This document shows, piece by piece, positions 7,713 through 14,360 of a DNA stretch of 64,000 nt (position 1 is its first letter; every line of letters begins with the position of its first letter). The position numbers and the translations under genes are program-made. Below the pieces are notes generated by a model. That model was not told the DNA's origin and did no database searches. It saw nothing but the letters and a program-made list of their open reading frames with translations. Origin of the DNA: Alphaproteobacteria bacterium (lineage in GTDB: Bacteria; Pseudomonadota; Alphaproteobacteria; Ferrovibrionales; Ferrovibrionaceae); assembly GCA_017307375.1 (NCBI GenBank), contig JAFKFH010000015.1:124001-188000 (forward strand). The letters are read 5' to 3'.

Positions 7713-8543
7713 ATGCGCCATGATATGTCGCAGGTGCTCGTGGAGCGCCCGCGCTATGGCGGCATCTGGACGCGCAAGGGGCGTGCCGTGCCGTTCGACC
7801 AGCTACCCTCCAAGCAGGGCATGCAGCGTCCGTATCTGGAAAGGGGCGCCTACAAGGACCTGAACGAGAACCTTCGGCCCCTGAGACGCTTCCTGGAGCG
7901 CCAGGTTGGTCGCCTGTGGAATGATGTCTACAGCGAAATCGCTCGCAACCTCCGTGTCACCAGCACGGTGCAGCAGCATGTGCGCGACCACGTACCTAAC
8001 TTCGTGCGGATCAAGGGGCACGGCGGCAGAGCCGGCCGGCTCGGCGTCGGTGATCCCTGGCCATGGTATGAGCCGCTCTATGTCGATCCGGTCGACGGCA
8101 TCCTGAAGCGAACTGGTGACCTGCCGGAGATCCGGGCGGTGAGACGCTTGCGAAAGGAGATGCATCGCCGCCGCCGACCGCTGGAGAGCATCGATGTCGG
8201 TGATAGGCAGCTGCGGAAGATCGAAGGCATCTGGTACGAAGTGACCTTCGCTGATCTGCCGCAGCCTGAGTATCGCGCTTACCTGATTCTTGAGGAGATT
8301 CCGCGGTCGATCTACTTCGATAGCGAGGTCCGGCTGATCGAAAGAGTGGTGCGCCGCCTGGTGACGCCCGGCTGCTTCGACGTTGTCACCGGCGAGGCCG
8401 TTCTGGCTGGTCCGGTGACTGACGACGAGCCGTCGCGAAAGCGATACTTGGCCGACAATCCGCCGCGCCGATATGCAATTGCCAAACGGCAACTCTCGGC
8501 GCGCGAGCTACGGCATCATCGTATCTCGAACGACTGCGATTGA
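7713..8543 (+). CDS. Conserved hypothetical protein
   Basis: This is a 276-residue soluble, strongly basic protein. It has the order MRHDMSQVLVERPR, then NENLRPLRRFLERQVGRLWN, VYSEIARNLRV, and VQQHVRDHVPNFV. I recall this set from a widespread but uncharacterised family found sporadically in proteobacteria and planctomycetes. No enzyme motif or membrane segment is visible. The ATG at 7713 is preceded by GAGG and is followed at once by the conserved start of the family, so it is preferred over the upstream TTG. The gene stands alone between decayed toxin-antitoxin and small-gene relics, so it may be accessory cargo. Function unknown. Confidence 0.6.
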   Translation: MRHDMSQVLVERPRYGGIWTRKGRAVPFDQLPSKQGMQRPYLERGAYKDLNENLRPLRRFLERQVGRLWNDVYSEIARNLRVTSTVQQHVRDHVPNFVRIKGHGGRAGRLGVGDPWPWYEPLYVDPVDGILKRTGDLPEIRAVRRLRKEMHRRRRPLESIDVGDRQLRKIEGIWYEVTFADLPQPEYRAYLILEEIPRSIYFDSEVRLIERVVRRLVTPGCFDVVTGEAVLAGPVTDDEPSRKRYLADNPPRRYAIAKRQLSARELRHHRISNDCD

Positions 8544-8624
8544 GTCCGGGAAGCCGGGAAGGCGGCATAACCGCTGAGTCCTGTCCCTCCGCCTTTTTCA
8601 GGCGAAGCTGCCCATACGCAAGTC

Positions 8625-8888
8625 TCAGAGTGCACTTCTGGGTGCCGTCCAGCCTTGCATTTCCTCGGTAAGAACGAAACGCATGTCGTCGTGATTCATC
8701 GATCTCACATAATCGGGAGTCCATTTGTACGTTTTTATTAGATAAAAACGTATTGCTTCTAGGCCATCCAGATCTTTCCAGCCATACTTCTTGGCTAATT
8801 CATCTCCAAAGACTTCAAGTAAATAGTTCAGTCCAGCATTTGCCTAATGCAATTTCCGCCGGATAGCGTTTCGCTCCTGATCGGCCAT
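8625..8888 (-). pseudogene. Small conserved protein interrupted by an in-frame amber codon
   Basis: From ATG 8888, with AGAAGGACAG just upstream, the frame reads 14 codons, meets a TAG at 8844-8846, and continues in the same frame for 72 more codons to a stop at 8625. The downstream part looks like real protein: NYLLEVFGDELAKKYGWKDL, EAIRFYLIKTYKW, MRFVLTEEMQGW. It resembles a small conserved family of unknown function. A single CAG to TAG change would explain the break. The gene is less GC-rich than its neighbours, suggesting foreign origin. It is probably inactive unless the stop is suppressed. Confidence 0.6.
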
Positions 8889-9086
8889 TTTCTGTCCTTC
8901 TGATAATTAACTGAGATCGCGCTTAGCGTTAAAATGAAAGAATAGAAAATATCAATTGCAATTAAAAGGTCTAAGCGGGGGCTTTCTCTCCCACCTGTTA
9001 TCCGTCGCGATCAGGCTACTCCCTATCGCCGGACACGCTTTTCGGCCCCGATTGACACCCGCGCTGTCGCACGCCATACCGGACGC

Positions 9087-9482
9087 ATGATGGGGGATCG
9101 GACATCGCGGTTGCGGCGTACCGGCGCATGGATTGCGCTGGTCGGCATGCTGATGGCCCTGGTCCTGCCATTCATGCCGCGGGCGGCGCTCGCGTCGGCG
9201 CTGGGCGTCGAAGGCATCGTCATCTGCACCCCATACGGCATCAAGATCATCGATAGCGGTCAGTCCGATTCATCGCTGCCCGACCAGGCGGCCGGCGGCG
9301 TGCATTGCCCGCTCTGCATCGGTCAGGGCGACGGTTGGGTCCTGCCCGTCCCACTGCCCATGCCGTTCCGTCTGCCGCTCGTCAGTGCTCGGCTTCTCGC
9401 GTTCCTCGCCGATCTCGACCTGCCACTAACGGTCGACACGGCCAGCGCCCCCAACGCCCCAAGGCCGCCGCCCGTCCTCTGA
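9087..9482 (+). CDS. DUF2946 family exported protein
   Basis: This 131-residue protein has an N-terminal transmembrane or signal segment (WIALVGMLMALVLPFMP). It also has the HCPLC motif near residue 75 that marks DUF2946, a family found beside copper and other metal homeostasis genes, where the Cys/His cluster is thought to bind metal in the periplasm. The Pro-rich C-terminus carries no further domain. ATG 9087 is the first of two adjacent Met codons. An AT-rich region of about 200 bp upstream probably holds its promoter. It precedes the DJ-1/PfpI gene on the same strand. Confidence 0.7.
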   Translation: MMGDRTSRLRRTGAWIALVGMLMALVLPFMPRAALASALGVEGIVICTPYGIKIIDSGQSDSSLPDQAAGGVHCPLCIGQGDGWVLPVPLPMPFRLPLVSARLLAFLADLDLPLTVDTASAPNAPRPPPVL

Positions 9483-9553
9483 TTCCCGACTGACCGTGCT
9501 CGCATCGGCCGCCCGCGGCCAGTGCATGACGTCTTCTGGAACAGAGGCATCGC

Positions 9554-10327
9554 ATGAACCCGTCGTTCTCCCGCCGTACTTTCTCCGCCATGGCGGCCGC
9601 GGCCGCCATCGCCGCCACCACACGCCCTGCCATACCGGCGGGCCGTACCGACATCGCGATGCTGGTCCACCAGGATATGGTGGCCCTCGACCTGATCGGG
9701 CCGCAGACCGTCTTCGGCCTGATGCCCGAGGCGCGCATCCATCTGGTCGGCCGCACCCGCGATCCCGTCATGACCGAGATCGGGCTGCCGGTGGCGCCGA
9801 CCACCGACTTCGCCGACTGTCCGGTCGCGCCCGACATCCTGTTCGTGCCCGGCGGGCTGAAAGGCTCGATCGCGGCGATGACCGATCCCGCGACGATCGC
9901 CTTCCTGGCTGACCGCGGGGCCAAGGCCCGCTTCGTCACCAGCGTCTGCACCGGCGGGCTGGTGCTCGGCGCCGCAGGCCTGCTGCGCGGCTATCGCGCT
10001 ACCACCCACTGGTACGTCCGCGATTTATTGCCGCTGCTCGGCGCCGTGCCGGCCGAGGGGCGGGTTGTCGTCGATCGCAACCGGCTCACCGCCGGCGGCG
10101 TCACCGCGGGCATCGATTTCGGGCTGACCCTGGCGGCGCAGCTGCACGGCGAGGAGGTCGCCAAGCGGCTGCAGCTGGTCCTCGAATACGAGCCGGCGCC
10201 CCCGTTCCAGGCCGGCGGCCCCACCGGTGCCGGCCCAGCGCTGACTGCCGAGGTCCTCGGTCGCCGGCGCTCCGTCCTGGACGAAGCCAAAGCCGCCGCG
10301 ACGGCCGCCGCGAGGAATCTGCCATGA
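9554..10327 (+). CDS. DJ-1/PfpI family protein with Tat-type signal
   Basis: The 257-residue protein starts with SRRTFSAMAAAAAIAA, a twin-arginine-like export signal. The DJ-1/PfpI (class I glutamine amidotransferase-like) fold runs from about residue 30 to 220: DLIGPQTVF, PDILFVPGG, and the nucleophile elbow SVCTGG with the conserved Cys. Close relatives are isonitrile hydratase-like proteins and the N-terminal domain of GlxA-type regulators. No AraC domain follows. Export would be unusual for a hydratase. The substrate is unknown. Its stop overlaps the start of the next short frame by four bases. Confidence 0.8.
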   Translation: MNPSFSRRTFSAMAAAAAIAATTRPAIPAGRTDIAMLVHQDMVALDLIGPQTVFGLMPEARIHLVGRTRDPVMTEIGLPVAPTTDFADCPVAPDILFVPGGLKGSIAAMTDPATIAFLADRGAKARFVTSVCTGGLVLGAAGLLRGYRATTHWYVRDLLPLLGAVPAEGRVVVDRNRLTAGGVTAGIDFGLTLAAQLHGEEVAKRLQLVLEYEPAPPFQAGGPTGAGPALTAEVLGRRRSVLDEAKAAATAAARNLP

Positions 10328-10509
10328 ACCGGCGATTCTTACTGTCCGCCGGCGCGGCAGCGTTCGCGCAACCCGCCCTTATCAGCGCCGATGAGGCCGA
10401 TGCCATTGCCATCTGTCGCCGGACGTCAGCAGGGGGACATGGATGGCTGGCAGGAACGGCTGTTAGGTCAGATTGCCGTGCAGGAATGGTTCTGCTGTCT
10501 GTGAGCTGA
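10324..10509 (+). pseudogene. Truncated Tat-signal protein start
   Basis: The frame starts in an ATGA overlap with the DJ-1 gene and gives MNRRFLLSAGAAAFAQPALI, a plausible export signal, then about 35 residues of unrelated low-quality sequence. The overlap shows that a real gene once followed the DJ-1 gene. Its body appears to have been lost at a junction near 10400. Confidence 0.45.
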
Positions 10510-10624
10510 TCATGTCTGAACCGAGTCCAGCCGGTACCATCGTGCAGATGGTTGTCGAATAGGGCGTCTCCAGCACGATCTTGAGATCCGCCTCGCGTTG
10601 GTCGAGATCGCGCAGCGCGAATAA
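10463..10624 (-). pseudogene. Fragment of a LysR-type regulator
   Basis: The reverse strand reads LFALRDLDQREADLKIVLET, then PYSTTICTMVPAGLG, with a stop at 10463. This resembles the C-terminal effector-binding part of LysR regulators (family pattern PYSxTVCxMVxAGLG). It has no start and no DNA-binding domain. With the truncated frame at 10324 it marks a deletion scar. Confidence 0.45.
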
Positions 10625-10628
10625 GAGT

Positions 10629-10648
10629 GGGGCGCGTGCCCGCGCCCC
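10629..10648 (-). terminator. Hairpin after the vWA gene
   Basis: GGGGCGCG and CGCGCCCC form a perfect 8 bp stem around four bases, 14 bases past the vWA stop codon. On the minus strand it is followed by ACTCTTATT, a weak T-rich tail. It is a plausible terminator for the Ter/Tel operon. Confidence 0.5.
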
Positions 10649-10661
10649 AAAGCTCGTTGCG

Positions 10662-11435
10662 TCAGGCCTTCAGCCAGTTGATCAATTCCGAGCCCAGCAG
10701 GGCGGCGCTGATCTCGTCGTCGGACTGTTCGACGAAGGCTTCGAGGTCGCGAATGATGACGACACCGGTGTTCTTGAAGCGGGCGGCGACCGACCGGATG
10801 AACCGGAAGTCTACGTTGTGCTCGCAGGCACCGATGAACAGGAAATAGACGTTGTCGCCGCGCGCCTGAGAGTCGGCCAGCACCTTCATTGTGCGCGCTT
10901 CGTCGTCTGTCTCGTTCTCGCCGTCGGTGACGAAAATGACGATGGACTTCTTCTTCTCACGATAGCGCGGCCGGTCGTCACCGCCGAAGAAACGGCTGAC
11001 AATGTCGAGCAGGCCCGGTTCCTGCGGCAGCCAACCGAAATACCGCAGGTTCTCTTCCAGCACATAGGAGTAGGTCGTGCCGCCCTTCCAGCCGGGGACG
11101 CGCTCGACCACGTTGCGCAGGATGTAGCCTTCGGAGTCGGCCGGCGTGACCGTGCCCACCCGATGCGCCGTTCCGGCACCGCGCGAGAAGGTGAACACGT
11201 CCATGGCGCCGTCAGGGTCCAGCACCATGCCGTAAGGCACCAGCCGTTCAATCAGCTGGCTGGTGGTGCCTTCCTCATGTTCGTGCTCGAACGAGCCTGA
11301 AACGTCGATGTCGAAGATCAGATCGGCCTTGATGTCGGCCGCGACGCCCGCCTTGTCGAGCGACAAGCGCAGGCGTTGCGCCGCTTTGTTGAGATCGAGG
11401 CTCAGGGGCTGCCGGGCCGGGCCATGGTCGCTCAT
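10662..11435 (-). CDS. vWA-domain protein of Ter-type cluster
   Basis: This 257-residue protein has a von Willebrand A fold with the MIDAS-type motif DIDVSGSFE near residue 43 and FVTDGENETDD in the middle. The first metal site reads DVSGS instead of the common DxSxS spacing, which is still compatible with metal binding. It resembles the vWA proteins (TerF/TerY-like) that accompany TerD and TelA in tellurium-resistance and phage-defence-like clusters. ATG 11435 was chosen because MSDHGPARQ starts right after the upstream gene. It is the last gene of a four-gene minus-strand operon. Confidence 0.8.
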   Translation of the reverse strand: MSDHGPARQPLSLDLNKAAQRLRLSLDKAGVAADIKADLIFDIDVSGSFEHEHEEGTTSQLIERLVPYGMVLDPDGAMDVFTFSRGAGTAHRVGTVTPADSEGYILRNVVERVPGWKGGTTYSYVLEENLRYFGWLPQEPGLLDIVSRFFGGDDRPRYREKKKSIVIFVTDGENETDDEARTMKVLADSQARGDNVYFLFIGACEHNVDFRFIRSVAARFKNTGVVIIRDLEAFVEQSDDEISAALLGSELINWLKA

Positions 11436-11446
11436 CTGTCGTCTCC

Positions 11447-12388
11447 TTAAGCCTTCAGCTGCTGGATGATGTCGTGAAGCTTGTAGTTGAGTTCGTTGGC
11501 CTGGGTTGGCGAGAGCACGGCGTCGCGCAGGCCAAGCGCGTTGATAGCGGCGAGGCTGGCCAGGAAGTCGGGCATCGAAACCAGTGTGGCGTTCTGAATG
11601 GCGCCGATAATCTCGATCGGGTGCTGGCGCTGCATATCGCGGATCGAACTGTTGCCGCGAATCTGGGTCAGTGTCTGTGTCAGGCTCATGCTGCGGGAAA
11701 GAAAGTTGTCGGCGATCGCAGGGGCTGTAGGTCGCAGGTGGTCGGAGAGGTAAAGGGCTGCAAGTGCCGCGGCCTCCGCCTCCCCAGCGATCGTCTCCAG
11801 CACGCCGGCGTTCTTCTCCAGCCGTTCCCTGAGGTCGAGCAGTTCGTCGAGGCCATTGCCCATCAGGCGGATGATCTGGTCGATCTCGGCCCGCGCCGCC
11901 GCCAACTCGTCGACCGTATCGATCCTGGTGTTGAGCGACCTGAGCAGGCCGCCAATGCCATTGCCCGATTGCGCCACGGCCATCAGGTCGAAGGCGCCGA
12001 GAATTTCGAGCATCCGCGCGATATGGCCCTGCATCCTGCGCATCACCGGCGCCTGAGCCAACGCCAGCGACTCGGTCACCGCATTGCCGTGGTCCATCTG
12101 CAGGCCGTGTCCCCAGAGGATGGCCTTGCGCTCGCTTGCCTTCTCGACGACGAAGCCTTCGAGCAGGGCCAGTGCGCGGTCGATCACCACCTTGGTCGCG
12201 CCTGGCGACAGCCGGCACAGGTCGCCGACCGTCACCGCGATGCGCCGCCGCGCGGTGCCGTTGATCGCGGTCGGCTGCAATACCGTCGGTGTCGGCGGCC
12301 TGGCTGCCTCCGACACCGACGGCTTCGCCCCGCGCGCCGGCGGCGTGACGATCGTCGGCCGCAGCTTGCCCGGAGCTTCCTCGTCCAT
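11447..12388 (-). CDS. Unknown helical protein of Ter/Tel operon
   Basis: This is a 313-residue cytoplasmic protein not recognised by family. It starts with a Pro/Ala-rich, probably disordered 50 residues. The rest is almost wholly helical with long Leu/Ala/Glu-rich stretches such as LMGNGLDELLDLRERLEK. It has no membrane segment and no enzyme motif. ATG 12388 lies 9 bases after the TerD-family stop and 12 bases before the vWA start region, so it is a fixed member of the operon. A scaffold or adaptor for TelA, TerD and vWA is a guess from context only. Confidence 0.65.
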   Translation of the reverse strand: MDEEAPGKLRPTIVTPPARGAKPSVSEAARPPTPTVLQPTAINGTARRRIAVTVGDLCRLSPGATKVVIDRALALLEGFVVEKASERKAILWGHGLQMDHGNAVTESLALAQAPVMRRMQGHIARMLEILGAFDLMAVAQSGNGIGGLLRSLNTRIDTVDELAAARAEIDQIIRLMGNGLDELLDLRERLEKNAGVLETIAGEAEAAALAALYLSDHLRPTAPAIADNFLSRSMSLTQTLTQIRGNSSIRDMQRQHPIEIIGAIQNATLVSMPDFLASLAAINALGLRDAVLSPTQANELNYKLHDIIQQLKA

Positions 12389-12396
12389 CTCGGCGG

Positions 12397-13050
12397 TCAG
12401 GAAAAGTGGGCCAATACGTCGTTGATCGTCCCAGTGAAGCCTCGGCCGACCGGCGCGTATTCCCAACCCTGCGACCCCAGCATGATGCTGCCCAACTGGA
12501 CGACGTTGAAGTCGCCGAACTCGTCAGACAGTTTGTAGGCGCCCAGCTGGCGGCCGTCGTCGCCGGTGATCGTGACCGTGCAGACCTCGATGTCGGCGAA
12601 GGCGGCTTCCTCCTCGCCCTCCTCGCCTTCGTGATCGCCGCCATGATCGGCGCGATGCACGGTGGCAAACAGCGGGATTTCGTTGACGCCTTCGGGAATG
12701 CGAGAGCCGTCGATGGTGATGGTCTCGAAATTACCCTGGACCCGCACATCGCCGGAATGGATCAGGCCCCCCGACGGCGTCTGGAAGGATCCGTCGGCAT
12801 TGTTGGGCAGCACGCCACCGCGCGGATTCATCTTCTTGGTATTGTAGGTCGACAGCACGTTCGCGAGTTCAGTCACCCGCGCACCCTGGCCGCTGTTGCG
12901 GGCCTCCAGCGCGTGGATATCGACGTCGTCTTCGTGATCGGCCTCGCATTCCCAGGCGATCTTGACGGTGAAGCGGGCGCCCTTGTTGAGCGACAGCTGG
13001 AGCTTCTTGGGCGGGGCGATCCCCGGCTTGTCGAGTGAGAGTGTCAGCAT
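12397..13050 (-). CDS. TerD-family (calcium-binding stress) protein
   Basis: This 217-residue protein has TerD features: an opening LSLDKPG-like strand, KIAWECEADHEDDVDIHALE, VLSTYNTKKMNPRGGV, a GDVRVQG region, and the closing FNVVQLGSIMLGSQGWEYAPVGRGF. TerD proteins bind calcium and act with TerA/B/C/F and TelA in tellurite resistance, colicin and phage inhibition phenotypes. An acidic insert (EGEEGEEEAAF) interrupts the usual central region. It is second in an operon after telA. Confidence 0.85.
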   Translation of the reverse strand: MLTLSLDKPGIAPPKKLQLSLNKGARFTVKIAWECEADHEDDVDIHALEARNSGQGARVTELANVLSTYNTKKMNPRGGVLPNNADGSFQTPSGGLIHSGDVRVQGNFETITIDGSRIPEGVNEIPLFATVHRADHGGDHEGEEGEEEAAFADIEVCTVTITGDDGRQLGAYKLSDEFGDFNVVQLGSIMLGSQGWEYAPVGRGFTGTINDVLAHFS

Positions 13051-13080
13051 GGCAAAACTTTCGGGATCGAAGGGAACGGG

Positions 13081-14232
13081 TCAGCTGAGCTGGGCCAGCT
13101 CGCGGCGGGCTTCGACAAATTTCTGGCGGGCCTTGGCGAACTTCTCCTCGGTTTCCCGCTTGGCCACCTGGATCATCGCGTGCACTTCCTTGGTCGTGGC
13201 GATGATGTGCTCGATCTGCTCGGCCTGGGCCATCCGGTTGTCGCCGGGCGCCTTGGCTGCCGCGACCGCGACGTCCTTCAGCGTGGCGCTGCGGATCTTG
13301 ATCAACTGCTCGTCCATCCGCGCCTGGCGCTCGCTCAGCTGCTGAACGCTTTTCACCGCGAAGGCGGCATGGATGGCCAGGAGCGTCATCTTGATCGAGG
13401 CGAAGCGTGAGGCCGCCGTGGTCGCGGTTTCCTGCAGGGTGGCCACGCCGGCCTGCTCGATCTGCTGGATGACGATCTGGTCGGCGGGCAGGCGGGTATG
13501 GGTGCCCTCCAGCGCCAGGGCCCGGCTTTCCAGCAGGCGCAGCTTGTCCTCGAGTTCCTGGAACTTCATCAGGGCGACAACGTCGCCGGGCGTGACCTGC
13601 ACCTTCTCCACGGCCACGAAGCCGCGCGACTTGTCGAGGAAGGCGCGAGCGGCTCCGGCGGCCACCGTGAATTCGCCGAAATGCGTGGCGTAGGAGCGCT
13701 TAAGCGTGTCGAGCGCCTTGAGCTCGGCGAACAGCTTCTGCATTTCGGTGGCGAGCTCGCCTTCCAGGCGCTGCATCTGGTCGGCCAAGGTGCGGGTGCG
13801 GCCGGCAATCAGCGAGCCGATCTCATCAATGAATTCGCGCATCAGCTGGTCCGGCGTCTTGCCGGTGATGCGCGCGATCAGCCCCTCGATGAACCCGGGC
13901 TTTTCCCCCTCGTGCAGACGCTCGAGGATCTCGGGCAGCTTGGCATCGTCGACGCCCTGCTCCAGCCGATCGAACAATTCGAACAGCCGGGCCGAAGCAT
14001 TACGGTCGAGCCGGGCGAGGAAGCCGTCGAGCGTCGATTGGAGGGCCTGTTCGGCCCCGAGCCCCAGCCGGACGATGTCGCCGGATGCGATCGTGGCGAA
14101 ATCGAGCTCGGCCAGCGCCTGCTCGGCCCGCGAAGTCTGCTCCGGGCTCAACACGATCGCGCCGGTATCCAGCGCGGCGGGCGATGAGCCGGGCGTTGCC
14201 GGACCTTGCACTTCGATCTTGGTCGGCTCCAT
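13081..14232 (-). CDS. telA: TelA/KlaA-family toxic anion resistance protein
   Basis: This 383-residue helical protein has the TelA family hallmarks: a central GKTPDQLMREFIDEI, QMQRLEGELATEMQKLF, VALMKFQELEDKLRLLESR, the QIVIQQIEQAG segment, and the C-terminal ATTKEVHAMIQVAKRETEEKFAKA. TelA is associated with tellurite and other toxic-anion tolerance, and its molecular action is not settled. It is the first gene of the minus-strand operon with TerD, the unknown helical protein and the vWA protein. It is separated by only 128 bp from the P1B ATPase gene on the same strand. Confidence 0.9.
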   Translation of the reverse strand: MEPTKIEVQGPATPGSSPAALDTGAIVLSPEQTSRAEQALAELDFATIASGDIVRLGLGAEQALQSTLDGFLARLDRNASARLFELFDRLEQGVDDAKLPEILERLHEGEKPGFIEGLIARITGKTPDQLMREFIDEIGSLIAGRTRTLADQMQRLEGELATEMQKLFAELKALDTLKRSYATHFGEFTVAAGAARAFLDKSRGFVAVEKVQVTPGDVVALMKFQELEDKLRLLESRALALEGTHTRLPADQIVIQQIEQAGVATLQETATTAASRFASIKMTLLAIHAAFAVKSVQQLSERQARMDEQLIKIRSATLKDVAVAAAKAPGDNRMAQAEQIEHIIATTKEVHAMIQVAKRETEEKFAKARQKFVEARRELAQLS

Positions 14233-14360
14233 CCTGTTGCCTCCTCCCCGGGGCTGATTTTGGGCTTAAGCCACGTTCCGAATCCTGCACCGTCTCCGGA
14301 AACGCTTCTACCTATCGGCGTGAATTCTGGCAACCGTATGGCGGCTGTCAACGGGCGGGG

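Noticed and set aside
8386-8724. Minus-strand frame overlapping the end of the conserved hypothetical gene
   Set aside because: It runs antisense to a better gene, and in the other part it is out of frame with the amber-interrupted small gene.
10581-11300. Plus-strand frame antisense to the vWA gene
   Set aside because: There is no recognisable protein, and the minus strand has a complete vWA domain in an operon.
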